DNA from: Entrophospora sp. SA101
Taxonomy: Eukaryota; Glomeromycota; Glomeromycetes; Entrophosporales; Entrophosporaceae
Direction of reading: 5' to 3'
NCBI GenBank assembly: GCA_958430865.1
Contig: CAUDNR010004380.1
Span: forward strand, 16,365-53,361
Length of the DNA stretch: 36,997 nucleotides
Position 1 is the stretch's first letter, and every line of letters begins with the position of its first letter. Below, piece after piece: positions 21,654 to 36,159 of the stretch. The notes under the pieces are model-generated. The model searched no databases. It was given only the letters and a program-made list of their open reading frames with translations, and had not been told where the DNA came from. The translations under genes and the position numbers were made by a program.

Positions 21654-23931
21654 ATGAGCTCTACTGGACAAACCAATGTGGGTGATGATGGAAACGATGA
21701 TCAAAGTTCGTCCTCATCGGAGACGACAACTCCCAGTCTAGTTCAAGAATCCTCCAGTCCATTTCAAAATGATGGCAATGGAAGTGATAAGAATGATGAT
21801 GGTGGTGATGATGAAAATCATGATATTAGCAATCCTTCAGAAATTGGTCCAGATAATATAAATACTAAAGATAATTCTAATGAAAACCAGCAACAACAAA
21901 CTGGAGCTTCTTCATCATCTGTTAGAGGATTTCTCAACAAATCTGTTAAACTTTTCAGCTCACGTGATGATGATGATAAGAATAAAGAAAGTATTAAAGT
22001 ATATTTTCATGTTCATTTTCCATCAAACATTGAAAATAGAGGTGAACCAGTTATATGTTTCTTTCCAGGACAAAATGAAAATATAATAATGCCACTCAAA
22101 CAACCACATAAACGTAATCATTTACATTCACATACAACTTATTGGGCAATTGAAATTCCAATTCCAGTTACTCTTTTTAATGAAAAAAAAGAAATCATAT
22201 ATAGATATGGTTTGTGTGTTCGTTACAAAGATGATGCTAAAGTTTTTAATGAAGAGTTGGATGAATATAGGATTTTAAGAGCAAAAAGTGGAAATTTGTA
22301 TGATATCGTTGGTAAAATTAATCTGCCAACTCGTTGTTATTTCACTACTATGATCGAAGATTTTCAATTTTTGTATATCATTGTTGAATCATTGAACTCC
22401 AATAATCTCAAGGAAAAACTTGAAGAGTATCAATTAATCAGTAAAAATTTTCCACTTACAACCAAAAATTTCACAACCATAAGATACATAGATGAAGTCA
22501 TTAAAGATAATAAATTAAGGGAAAAAAGAATTTTTTGCCTTATATTAATAGGTCATTATATTATCCAACGTCAGTTTGAATTATTTAGTGGTAATCTATT
22601 TTTACCTTCAAATTTTGGATCAATTTTATTACTTGAAGCAATTGAAAAAATTCAGCCGGACACTTTACCACCTGGACATGAACAAGAAATTACATTGGCA
22701 GTATCTGCCATATGTCGCCACTTGGCCAGCATAAATAGTTTTGCATGGCTTAAAATTTTTGCTTTAGCAGATATTGTTGACCCTAATTATAATTTCTTAG
22801 ATGCTTTGGTTGATATTGATTTAAATGATGAACAAATGAAAAAATTATTTAAATATCTTCCTAAGCAAGTTTTAACTTATGTTGATAGAATTGAAGATGA
22901 TTTAATTTATTCTAAAGTTGCTCAGGTAAATAATCTAATAGTTTTATTATTTTTGATATATATATATCCCTTTTTATTCATCCTTGAATAAGTTTGATTA
23001 AATATTTCATTTTTATAAAGTGGCTGATTGGATTATGCAACACAATGGACACATTAATTACAATGTGGAATGACTTTATTGATCATAAAAGAGAAAAAGA
23101 GGAATTAATAGTATATGCCTTCACTAATTCATTTCAAAGAACTATTGCTTCTGACGGTCCAGTAGATTTATTGGAAGATTATGAAAAAGTTCCCAATAAT
23201 TTGAAAGAAATATTGGCAGAACCATTCCGTAAAAAAGTTTTAAGTTTATTGAATGCTCAAATCAATTGGACTGAAGTATACATAAAACCAATTTCAATGT
23301 TATTTTTCAACAAGTTGCTAAAATGGAAGAAAGCAGATGTTATCAATTCACTAGATTGTATTTCTAAATCAAATCATCCAAAATTATTAATTTTCTTTAC
23401 TAAAATATTGGATCACTATCTTAAATATTTTAAAGATAATGTAGATGAAATAGCTGAAGAGGATGGTAATGAAGAAGACGAAGATGAAAAAAATGAACTT
23501 TTTGAAAAAAAAGAGCTGAAAGATGAAGATATCCCTTTTATTTGTGGTCGGTGGTATCAAATGAGATTGAGTAAGGTCAACGAATCTTCTAAAGCTTATG
23601 TTAATGAGGAATGGAAAATTGTGCATTCAATATTATATGATTTTTCTTACATTTTGCCAATAATTGAAAATCAAAATGAAATTTACAAGAAATTATTCAT
23701 CTTTACCATGGACAAAATTAAAAATTTTACTGAAGTTAGAGTGTTAAGTACTACTTCACATATCAAAGAATTACATCCAAAAATTATACATAGATTTGGT
23801 ATAATGATCAAAGAAATGCTAAATAACATGATAAAAATCCCTGATGTACATCTTATTACTAAAATGTCTCATGTTTGTGGATGTTCTAAAGATGATTTGT
23901 TTATACCTGATAGGTACTTTAATTATTATTA

Positions 23932-23994
<63 letters not shown>

Positions 23995-26900
23995 GTTATT
24001 GTTATTATTTAAGAAATTCATATATCTGCTTGCATTTATTTTTTCATAGTTTGTGTGAAGAAATATTATGTCATATCTTAACTAAATTGTGTGACCATGT
24101 GAAATTCTCAGATCCATTAGTATTATTGAAATCAGCAAAGTTTTGGATTACTGTATTCAATGCTAAGGGTTGTACAGAAAAGTTTTTAAACCATTATCTA
24201 CTTCAAAAAGTTTTTAAAAATATTCAACACTTTATAGGATTAATTACTAATAAGAATATTAGCATTGCACAGTTACAAGAACTTCTTAAATATGATAAGG
24301 ATCTAGTTAAAAATCTTTTTAAAATCACTTCAACAAGCAAGATTCCTGATGATTCAAATGTGGATGATGATTTTGCTAATGAACTAATTTACAACAAAGG
24401 GATTGACCTATTAGAAAGCCAATGTAATAATTTTGAATTGACATTGAATCAACTTGCCATATTTTATGCAAAGTTTTGTCCAATTGAAAAGGTCAATAAT
24501 GTCCAATCATTTTTAAATGACATAAAAGAAAAAGCTAGAAATTTGGATCAAGTCAAATTAAAGGATGCTTTGAAGCCAAAATATTGGCACCTTCATCATC
24601 AATCATTAAATTCTGCAAAAAAATGTTATAAATTAGCAAATTCACAAACTTTTAGAAATGTTTTTGACAGAATCATGAATGAAAAAGCAAATGCAAATAT
24701 AACAACTGAACATGTTGCCAAAAGTTTAATTCCACAAACTTTTAATAAATATAATGAACTATGTAAAAAATATGCTGTTTGGGAGAAATTGAAATGCTCA
24801 GAAGGATCTGTACTCTGGGAAAATGTTGAAAATGTTGAAATGGAGTTGGAATTGATGGATGAGTACGTAAAAGTAAATCATAAAGAATTATTAGTTACCA
24901 CATTAAAATATTTATCTGGAGTTCCAAAGCAAATTAGAAGATTACAACAGTTATCTGATGTAGCTATTATATTTAAAGTCATTCACACCAAACAAGATTG
25001 GTTAAGCAAAATATTGTTATTGCTTAAAGGTGATTATTTATGGCTAGGAAAATTGAATGAGTTTTATGAGATAAATAATAAACATTTATTAGGTCTGGAT
25101 GATAAATACTGGGAATTGATTGAACAATTATCTCGGGCAAGAGAATTTGTTTCATTCTTACAGTCAATTGCTGAACATGACATTAAGAATTTAATTAATG
25201 GTGTAGAAGAACATTCAGATGGAAGTCTTGTACAAGAAGATACTGTCTCATCTCTTATCCAAGTCAAACAATCCATATTACCATTAATGAAGAGCTCTCA
25301 AAACCTTACTTTGAAAGATTTTATCAAAGAATTATCTAGTATTAGTAAAGCAAACCCTTCTTTGTCAAAGAAGGTTGAATTGTGTAATGGTCATCATATG
25401 GAATTAAAAAATTTTTACAATAATATTTCTAATAAAGGTGAGGCCGCAAGAGCAAAAATAAGTAATGCAGTTAGAAAAGGCATCTACACATTTCAACGTA
25501 TTAATGATAAAGATGAAGACAAATGTTCTGTAACAATGACTTATCCATCAAAAGTTAAAGTGAGTCCCACTTACACTCTCAATGACTTGTATGACTTACG
25601 TGGTAGAGCTTTACTAATAGCAAAACCTTCTGCGTCAATTGATATCAATGATAAAGAAAAAATTAGTAAAGATATTATAGATAAATTTGTTTCTCAAGTT
25701 GATCTGGCTCAAGAAATCATCAACATTGCTACAAAACTTATTCAAATGGGCCATTTTGATTATAGAGAATTTAATGTTTCTATTGTGGGGAATCAGCCAT
25801 GGGATAAATTTGTTTTGAAATTGAAAAAAGATTTAGGACAATGGCATGTATTTTATCAACAATAATAATTATAACAAAAATTTTTTTTAAAAAAATATCT
25901 ATATTTACTTGTAAAATTTTACATAAAATTTAGGGAGGATATTGTTAATAGATTACAGGAACAACATTATTATCTAACATTCTTTCCAGTTAGACATATT
26001 CTTAAATTTTACGATTATTTTATGAATTATATTGACTTGGAAAAAAGATATGCCAATAAACAAGATGAATTTGAATTGTTTAAAAAAGCAAATAGAGAAG
26101 AATGTGAAACATTAATTAAATTTGTTAATATTAAAGCTACATTGCCTCCACCACCATTACCAAACAAAAAAGATACTTCAGATATTTCACATCAACATAA
26201 TGATTATTATAAAATGTTATCTGAAATTGGTTTGAAGCTATTTAACATTTTTGAGTCAATTCAAAGAAGCCCTAGGGAAATTAAAATTCCAGTTGAAAGC
26301 ATTATGTCAGATGTTGTTCAACCTGGAAAATTATTTGTAGCTTCATGTGATGACAAATTTTTAGTTCCTAATATTATCATTTCGTTATATGTCAACCACC
26401 AATTTTATCCTGAGCCTTGGCAAATATTAATCTGTACACCATCAACTACTATGGAAGAATTGTCCATATTTATTAAAAGATGTTTCTTTGCATCCAAGAA
26501 TAATTATGGTGATAGTTTATTTTGTATTGCCAATTTAGAATTATTGGATTTTGAATTTCAATACAACTTGGTAAACATGATTAGAACAATGAGAGAATCA
26601 GAAGCAAATGATTATTATTTAGCATTGATTTGTTGTAAAAAAGATGGGCTTCACCATCACATTTTGGACCAATTTAGTCAGGATGTACACACAACAAAAG
26701 GATTAGGCACTGAATCTATGAAATTAATTTATAATGAAATTTGTCATAATCAAGTGGTGGTTGTTTCTTCAGGATTGTCAGGTCAAGGCAAAACTGAATG
26801 GATAAGACAAGAAAGTTTTAAGACAGGCAAATTTATAAAAAGCTTTCTAATCAGTGATGAGATTGATTTTTGTAATCTTGTCAAGAAATTTAGAAAATTC

Positions 26901-29900
26901 AAATTAAGAAAAGTTGACTCTTTACATTTAAATATCATTTCATCTGATTTTCCATTAGATGTTAATATATTTTTATTCCAGCTATTAACATTAGGAGTTG
27001 TATCAAATAATATGGATATTGCATTATTACCACTAACACCTGTTTTTATTGAAGTTGCATCAACTATGGGACAAGAATTGTTTAATTCCTTGAAATTTGT
27101 AAATTATCTACCATCAAAATTTTTGGTTTGGTCTATCAATCAATTAATAACGTCAGAGGAACTAACTTCACCATTACAAATTGTCTCTCTTTATCTGGAT
27201 TATTATGATAAATCTTCATTGGACAGAAATGACTTAATCTTAAAAGGAACAAAATCAACTCATTTAGTTCCAGTCACAGAGGCCAGGTGTCAAGAATTAT
27301 TAACAAAATATTTATTCAAAGACAAAAACACTGACATATTTTCATTTAGATTTATTGAAATATTTGTTAATGTTTTGGCTGATCAGTTGGTTAGATTGTC
27401 TTCAAGCTCCTTTTTCAAGGTTGAAAATATTAGATTGATGGTGAATGACAAATGTGGTGTTCGTACAACATTGGTTCAGACTTTAATTGATGTATCAAAA
27501 GATTTTGCTACAAAATCAATCAAAACAAGATCTGCTCAAACAAAGTCTCTTCAAAATAAAGAGGATGAATTAAGTACAATTGTGCAATGGGATGACTCAA
27601 ACCATTTATTGGTATTTTTTATGTCACAATTGCCTGATTCAATTTGTGCATTATACAGAGATAAAACAAAAGTTCCAGATAATGTTAAAAATTTGTTAAA
27701 AAGCCAATGTATTGGTGATGATGGTTCAAATAATTATGTGTGGAGTTTAGATGATTATCATACCATGTCAACTGATGAATTATTAAAGAAATTAGAGTGC
27801 TTGGCAAGAAAAACCATGCATTCAATTCCATATCATCCTTATGCATTATCAGCAGACAACTTACTTAAAATGGCTTTGATTTTATTAAGAGCAAGAGCAA
27901 ATATTCCTGTCGTTGTATGTGGAGAAGCTGGTTGTGGAAAGGTAATAATTATTATAATATAATCTTAATAAATATTTATAATAATATTTTTTGATTTTCT
28001 TGTTATTTTTATATTTTTATAAATTATAGACAAGTTTAATTGGATTTTTAGCAAAAGTAGTTGAAGTTGATTTTTTAGCATTAAATCTTCATGCTGGAAT
28101 ATCTGAGCAAGCAATATTTGACTTTATGGATAAAGCAGAAAATATAGCAGAAAAAGGTGAAACCTGGATATTTTTTGATGAAATCAATACGTGTATACAC
28201 ATTGGACTATTATCAGACTTAATAGCTCACAGAATGCTATTTGGGGTGCCAATTCATGACAATATTAGACTTTTTGCTGCTTGTAATCCCTATAGGTTGA
28301 GAAATAAAAATATTTCTCAAGTAGGCTTGATTGCAAAAACTGATGAAACCTATGAAGAAAGAAGTAAACTTGTTTATCAAGTCAAGCCATTACCTTATCA
28401 AATATTAGATTATGTATGGGATTATGGTATATTAAAACCAAATGACGAATTGAAATATATACAGATCATGGTATCAAATGCATTAAAAGGATTAGCAGAT
28501 AACAGACTTGCTCAATTGTTGTTTGAGTCTCAAAATTATATTAGACATGTTGAAGAACCTTATAGTGTATCATTACGTGATGTAAAAAGGGCTATCAAAT
28601 TAGTAAAATTCTTTCATACTTCATTACAAAATCGTCCTCCTGTAAGGAAACATGGTCCCAATTACCCTCCAAATGGATTTCCTGATATAATTACAAGATC
28701 TTATGTATTAGCATTGGGGCTTTGTTATCAATCAAGGATATACGATCAAAAATTAAGAAAACAGTATAGAATAAAGATGTGTGAAATATTTTATGAATTT
28801 AAAGTCCCATTGAGTGAAGAATCATTTTTAAAAATCATTAGGGATGAACAAGAAGATTATATTTTCAGAATGACATGTCCACCTAATACTGCCTTTAATG
28901 AGGCATTATTAGAAAATGTTTTAGTAATGGTTGCTTGTATATTGTGTAAAATCCCTGTATTTATAATTGGAGCTCCTGGATCTTCTAAATCATTGGCCAT
29001 CAGACTTGTAAGTCAAAATCTTCGTGGATCTGATTCAAATGATGAATATTTCAGAACATTACCACAAGTGTATTTGATTCCACATCAAGGTTCAGCATCT
29101 TCAACATCAGAGGGCATAGATAAAGTGTTCCAGAAAGCCAAGAAATACCAGGATACTGGCTCAGAAGATTTTCCTGTTATTAGTGTTGTGTTGCTTGATG
29201 AAGTTGGATTGGCAGAAATAAGTCCATTCAACCCATTGAAAGTTCTTCATTCATTACTTGAACCAAGTTATCCAAATGATGGGCCATCTGTGTCAGTTGT
29301 TGGCATATCAAATTGGAGATTGGATAATAGTAAAAGTAGTAGAGCATTATTGGTCCAAAGACCTAAATTTAATTTGAAAGATTTAGTTGATACAGCTGAT
29401 CGTTTACTTAAGAAAAAAACTCATGGCATAATTTCTAAATCATTTTTAGTATCACTTGCTGAAGAATATTTGAATTATGAGAAAAATGGCCAGAAATATG
29501 AACATTTCCATGGATTACGTGATTATTATTCATTAGTAAAATCTTTATCAATGGCTGAGCTAAACCCTGAAAACATTCAAATGGCACTAATAAGAAATTT
29601 TGGTGGAACTGATATTAACAAACAACTTGTTGAAGAACATTTTGAATATGTATTAAAAACATTTAACAATCAAAAAAAATGGGAATATAAACCCATACCA
29701 GTTGAAAAATTAATTAATGCAAATATTCAAGATGAAGGAGCAAGACATTTAATGGTCATTGGAAAAAGTGAATCAATAGTAAATTTATTAAATTATCAAT
29801 TGAAAATGCAAAATTTGGATCCTGTTGTTATTCTGGGTTCACAATTTCCTGAAGATCATGATGACTACTCTTATAATATATTGAGTAGAATTATGATGTG

Positions 29901-32900
29901 TGTTGAAGCTGGAAGACCATTGATCTTAACAGATTTGGAAATAATTTATGGAAGTCTTTATGACTTGTGGAATCAAAGCTATGTCGTTGTTGGAAGCTCA
30001 GATAATCCTAAATATTATGCTAGAGTTGCTCTTGGTGCATATGCAAATCCTTTACTTCATGTTGAAAAAGGTTTCAGGTGTATTCTTGTCATGGATGAAG
30101 ATAAAATAAAAGATGCTGATCCACCACTTTTGAATCGATTTGAGAAACAAAAAATGTCTATTAATGATATCATAAGTGAACAACAACAATTCCTTGTTGA
30201 AAAGCTCAAATTCTGGGTAAAACAATTGTCAACTGTTGCCATGGAGAGAAATGATGCATCAGAATCATCTTCGTCTTCATCATCAGTAGTTAAAATTTTT
30301 GATGTGAATGATCTTTTTATTGGATATGATCCAAATGAAACTTTACAAAGCTTGGTAATAGATGTAACAAAAATAAACCCATCTTATAATGAAGAACAAA
30401 TAATTGATATATGTAAAAGGAGATTAATTGCAATTGCATCATCAGATGGTATAGTCAGATCTGAGAAATCTAATGCTGATATTGATGAAAAAAATTATTT
30501 GAAAAAAGTGTTCTTCAAACAACAATGTAATGATCATCTATTAAGTTATTTCAAAAGCTTATTAGATACAGAAAAAAATCTTATACAAGGAGTAGTTGAG
30601 GAGCCAACAAAAAATGTTAATCCTGATGGAACACTAGTGATCATTAACACTTTTTCAAATATTAATACAGATATTAAATCATATTTACAAGGCTTTATCA
30701 AATGTCAAATAGAAAAATTATCAACATTTAAGACTGAAGCTGAATTACAAAAAAGAATACGAAATTTCTGGTTTGAATCAACAGATCAAATGTTGATATT
30801 ACAATGTGACGTTACATCAGTTAATGCTGGTTGTATCAAGTTAGCTAAATTTATCATAGAACAGTATCGTGATGAATACTTGACAAAACAAAAAAGTAAT
30901 AGAAAAAATAAAGCTGTTAATGAAATTATTGTACCAACAAAACATGCTTGTATAATATTACATATTCATAGAGAACAACATGAAAAAGATGAAATACCAG
31001 TGTCATTCAATTTTATATGTGGCTGGGATCAAATTACAATTGAAAATTTGACTCAACAAGAAAATTCTTTATCATCTTTATTGGATGGTAGTATATCTGA
31101 TGTTATACAAACCAGTTATAAATTTGAAGAAGTACTTAGGCAAGAATTATTATGGTGTTTGTTACGTATAAAATATCCCTCAAATAAAAGATCTGTGGAC
31201 CATATAAAAACATTGAATGAAGAAATTATCAAAAATCAAGAATTTATTGATTTATTAAGTGTCCATATACAAAAATGGCTCCAAGCAAATTTACAATATG
31301 ATTGGCAATATGAAGTGGCATCAACAAAGAAATTACTTTACCCTCATTCATCATTTACTACAGCTTTACAAATGCATATTCGTCAACGTGTTCGAATACC
31401 AATTGCAAAAATTTTATGTGCACTTGAAAATTATCAAGTAACAAGAACATTCTTTTTACTTGCTAGTAAAAAAGATGAATCTGTAGAACACAAAAGTTTA
31501 TATGATTTTTGGATAAAGATGTTCAATAACCCAGAAATAATTTCAATAGATAATTCAACAGAACTTCAATCAGACAAAAACATCATCATGCCTAATAATG
31601 TTTATGTTTTACAATTTCCATTTTCTTATTATCTGGCTAAACAAATTAATGGATTTAAAAAATTATTTGAAGAAGAAATTAAAGTTTTATGTGAACAACA
31701 TGATAATTTAGATCCAACAACAGGAGAACTTTATAATAACATTATGGATAATTTTATTTTAACATTTTCTAAAAACATTTTATCATCGGCTCCAATACTT
31801 AGGAGTTCACCATTAGATTTTGCATCTGATTTATATTTCAAAGATTTTGTTACTATTACAGCTTTAGATAATAATCTTGATCCAGAGATTTTAGAATTTG
31901 TTTTTAGTGCAAAATTGGGATCTGAAAAAATATTAAACCCAGTTTACCTTCATACATATTTATGGAGAAATATACATACCATATCTACAGAAGCACAATT
32001 ACTAAAGGTTTGTCCTGATATAATTGATAAAATTAAAGAAAAAGATATTATTGATTTGAGATTTGGAGAATTCTTAATGAAAAATGTATCAGAAACAATG
32101 TTAGACAAACTTACAATAGGAGAATTGCCACATTATCACATTGAAAGTTGGGTCTATGAGGTTGACAAAATCATGCTATTAAGTAATAATATCAAAGGAG
32201 CATCAACTTTACCATTATTTCAAGTTTTGAAAATTTGTTATGATCTTATACCATCAATATCAATTAAAGATCTTCAAGAAATTATAAATGCTGGCAAAAA
32301 TAGTAATAAGAACAATGATATTATTTATAGCAGTGATATTGGTAGTAGTAGTATTATTGGCAATGACAATAACAAGGAATTACTTTCAAATGAATTCATA
32401 GTCAAAACACTTGAAACATTAAAGAAACTTCAACCTTATGAAAAGAATTTGGCTATATATAAATCTTTTATAATGAAATGTTTGGAAATTGTACCATCTG
32501 AATCCAAAGTTAGTCTTTATCTTTATGATAGAATTCTCTCACAACCATTTCCACTGATGGAACCAATTGTAAGATGCATATTTGCAAATGAAAAAAAACA
32601 ATATCCAAATCTTTTCTTGGACATTATTGAAAATCCCAGAAAAGTTTTATCTAAATCAGCAAAAATAGCAGGCATTAATAAATGTCTAGCTGAACTTGAC
32701 TCACCAATATCAACATTATGTTGTGACGTTATTCAACAAAATTTTTTGAATAATTTGGATGTGTATATGTCATATCAAAAAGCAATAGAATCATTGTATG
32801 GTAATAATATGGAACCATTACAAATTATAGTATCAATAGCTTTTCTCAAGTTATTTGTAACAAAGTTATGGGATGCTATTATTAAAGATAATGATTTAGT

Positions 32901-35900
32901 GAAAACTAGTAATACTTTATTTTTTGATATAGGAGAATTTAATGGACCTGAAGTAGTTAACACTTTAAACAATAGTTTGAGTAGAGATTACCCATTGATA
33001 AAATCATTTAAATTTTATTTCTTAAAAGAATTACGTCAACGAGGATTTTATTTCAATGAAATCAAGGATTTCTGTTTAGCATTGAATCAAAATAGCGTGC
33101 ATTGGTTTTCTGATCTAAAATGGGATCTGGATCATGTTGGTGTCTTGCCATTTAATCCATATTGGGTATTGGATGATTATCATATTATTGAAAAGACCTT
33201 TAAAGCAGTAACTGATAATAATACAGTACACTTTAAAAAATATTTAGAAATACTCAAAAATGATTCAACTTTAACATCACGTATAGCCTTTTTTGGATTT
33301 ATCTTTACAAGATTACAATTACCAAAATCAGCTGGTGAATTGAGACATGTGGAAAGTGAAGTGAATGAAATTTTACAAAAAGGATTTGAACTAAATCAAG
33401 TAGAGCCATTTTATAAAAAATTAGTGAAAAGTTTAATAAATAATGAAATTTATATTCTAAAAGTTGACCAACAATTCATAGGCAATTTAGAAATGAAATC
33501 AGTTATAGCACATATTATAGGATTGTACTCATCTTTGCCATCTAAGGCATCAAGATTATCAGCCTATTTACATAAGCTAGATCAGTGTAATGATGAGTTT
33601 ATTTTATCTTGTCCACCTTACTTTGGTTATACCACTACATCTGAAACTGGTATATCAAGGTAATAAATAAATGCATATGCAATTATTTTTCATTATTATA
33701 TATTAATTTAATATTTTATTTATAATATAGATATTCGTGTAAATGTGGATCTAAATATGTTGTTAATGAGGATGGAGGAACAATTGTAGAAGGAACATGT
33801 GTAGAGTGCAAGAATAAAATTGGAGGGGTTGATTATCAACCTAAAGAAGAAGATAAATTAATTAAAAAACAACAAACAGCAGAAACAGATGTGTCATATA
33901 GAGGATATGTTCCAGAAGTTCCTAATATCAGCATAACCTACACTGTTAGAAATGGCTTATCACCATCATCATATCGTATTTTACATTTCATGGTCAATGT
34001 TGTGATTGGAGCACACTTACCATCAACAACAGCAATCAACTTTATTAAAAGACATGGAGATATTCAAGATCCTATTGTATACCTTTTACAACATATGGAA
34101 AATGATTGGAATGTTTTGATAAGAATGTTGGATCTTTCAGATGAAGAACTTGCATTATTGTTCCATGCAATATTGAATAGTATTAGTGAAAAACCTTATG
34201 AATTATCACGTGGACCAATTGAAAACCCAAGGCAAAGAGAAGACTGGGAAACAAGCTTTGCAAAGAAATATATCATACCATTTACTAAAAATGCTATGGA
34301 ATCAACAACTCAATTTAGGTTCCTATTAGATGAATCAATGAATAAAGGCTCATTTGAAAGTAAGATTGTTGAAGAGGTTGATCAAACATCATCATCAATG
34401 GATAAGAAATATCATAAATCACATCTACCTAAACTTTGGAGATACATTAGTGAAAGTAGTTTTGATAATTTTAGAGCATATTATTGTGGAATTTTAGAAC
34501 AACCAGTCACAAAATCATATCCATTTTTAACAATATTTTTCAAGCACCATAAGAAATTGAATATGGTTAAACATTTATCAGCCATTATAAAATTTGTGAA
34601 AATCTTATCATCAAGATTAGGTTATCGAATAACTAGATTGACTGCTAATAATATGTCCTTTAAAGAATACATGGTTTCTGAAACAAAAAGAAATATTGAA
34701 CCACAAGAGCTTGAGATGTTTAAAAACTTATTCCGTGATTTTTCAGCATCATGGAATCAAGTGATTAAAGAAGCTGCTAAAAATGATGACAAACAATTGG
34801 TGAATATACCAGGAATGAATATGGAGAAACCAATAATCTTTGGATTAATTGATCCAAAAGATGATGGATCATTTGTACATGGCATTGTAAAATATCTTGT
34901 AGAGATACAAAATAGTTTTTTGAGAGATGTTTTAACAATACCAGTTGGAAAATGTGAATCTATCAAGTTTTTACAAGAACCTAAAAATTATAATGTAGCA
35001 ATGGAAAAGATGAATACCAAAATGTATTATTATTTACCAGAAGTTAAATTGGACAAATTTAAAGAAAATAATTTAATCAATTATGAATGGGATGATAATT
35101 TGTTAATGTATAGTCAAAGAAGTTTGGCTGCTGGACATGGACAAGAAATTATTTATGATTTGCAAAAAATTGAAGAGGAACTTGCAAAAAGACTGGTTTA
35201 TGAGAAGTATTATATTGAGCAAAACAATGAAAACTTGTATTTGGAATCATTCCAATATCACATGGAAATGTTCCAAGAAAGCAATAAAATTCTTAATGAT
35301 ATTAAACTATTAATACCACAGGAGATTATTCCAAATGATAAGACATCTTTAATAAATGAATCAATATCTAATAGTGAATTCATTAATAAAGATAATACAT
35401 TGAAAATTTTATCATTCTTGGAAATAATTTTATGTTTTATTAAACGAGCATCAATTGGTAATGGAGAAATATTGATAGAAGATTTTATTTATCAATGGAC
35501 CAAATTATCATCATTAGCCGATGACAACAATGAATTTAAGAATATATTGGAGATAGGATTAAAACTTAAAAATATTATAGGGTTATATGAATTGATAGAA
35601 GATTATTATGCTAATGGAGTGATTGAACATATTAATGAGAAATATAAAATAATGATTAATAATAATGATTTGGAAAAGATTATTGAAAGTTCACTTAATT
35701 TTGAAGCAAAAATTACTGAAGAAACTAAGAGTTTACCAGCAAAATCATTTGCACTAGCATTAAAAAGATTTATGTTTAGATTCTTGACATCAGAATCAGT
35801 CAAAGAAGATGAATCATTAGGTAAATATTTAATTGACATGAGTTTCAATCTTTGGTCATCAGATATTAAAGAAGAATTGGTAAAAGAAAATTTCCCTAAA

Positions 35901-36159
35901 TCATTATTGGTTTCACATACATTTGCCACATACAAATATATTTTGAAGAGAATTGAGGTAAAATAAAAAAAAAATTTTATTTATATTATTAATATTTATA
36001 AAATTTACTAATCAATTAAATTATTTTATATCCTTTTGCATAATATAGGTGGAGAGAGATTTAAATAAAACCTTTATATCAACAGAATTTTCCTCAGGTC
36101 CTAGTGCACAACAAAGAAAACCAAAAAAGAAGAATATTAATAGATTTGACCTTGCATAG
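21654..36159 (+). CDS. RNF213: RNF213/mysterin-like giant AAA+ ATPase and E3 ubiquitin ligase
   Basis: RNF213 proteins are cytosolic dynein-like AAA+ machines fused to an E3 ligase module, acting on lipid droplets and intracellular pathogens in animals. Seven exons (21654-22925, 23021-23913, 24050-25847, 25938-27941, 28030-33659, 33731-35957, 36049-36159) join in phase to about 4644 residues; human RNF213 has about 5200. Residues 1-105 are acidic, Ser-rich and disordered. About 118-200 is beta-rich, possibly like the CBM20-type N-terminal domain. A long helical arm follows. P-loops: GLSGQGKT (Lys1606, no clear acidic Walker B), GEAGCGKT (Lys1989; Walker B WIFFDEIN, Asp2039-Glu2040) and GAPGSSKS (Lys2309; Walker B VVLLDEVG, Asp2379-Glu2380). 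The last two match the active AAA3 and AAA4 units. The E3 module follows; no RING is seen. An RZ-like zinc finger lies at about 3867-3901 (C-x-C-x17-C-x2-C, then IGG). The basic tail ends RKPKKKNINRFDLA. Confidence 0.92.
23932..24009. repeat. TTA/ATT microsatellite in intron 2 of the RNF213-like gene
   Basis: More than twenty near-perfect TTA units, with two GTT variants near 23994-24001, fill most of the 136-nt intron between exons 2 and 3. Read through, it would encode a polytyrosine run in the frame of exon 3, which is an artefact. Length polymorphism is likely. Confidence 0.85.

Noticed and set aside
23844..24049. Polytyrosine stretch apparently fused to exon 3 of the RNF213-like gene
   Set aside because: It is a readthrough of the TTA microsatellite in intron 2. 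The consensus donor at 23914 and the TAG acceptor at 24049 remove it.
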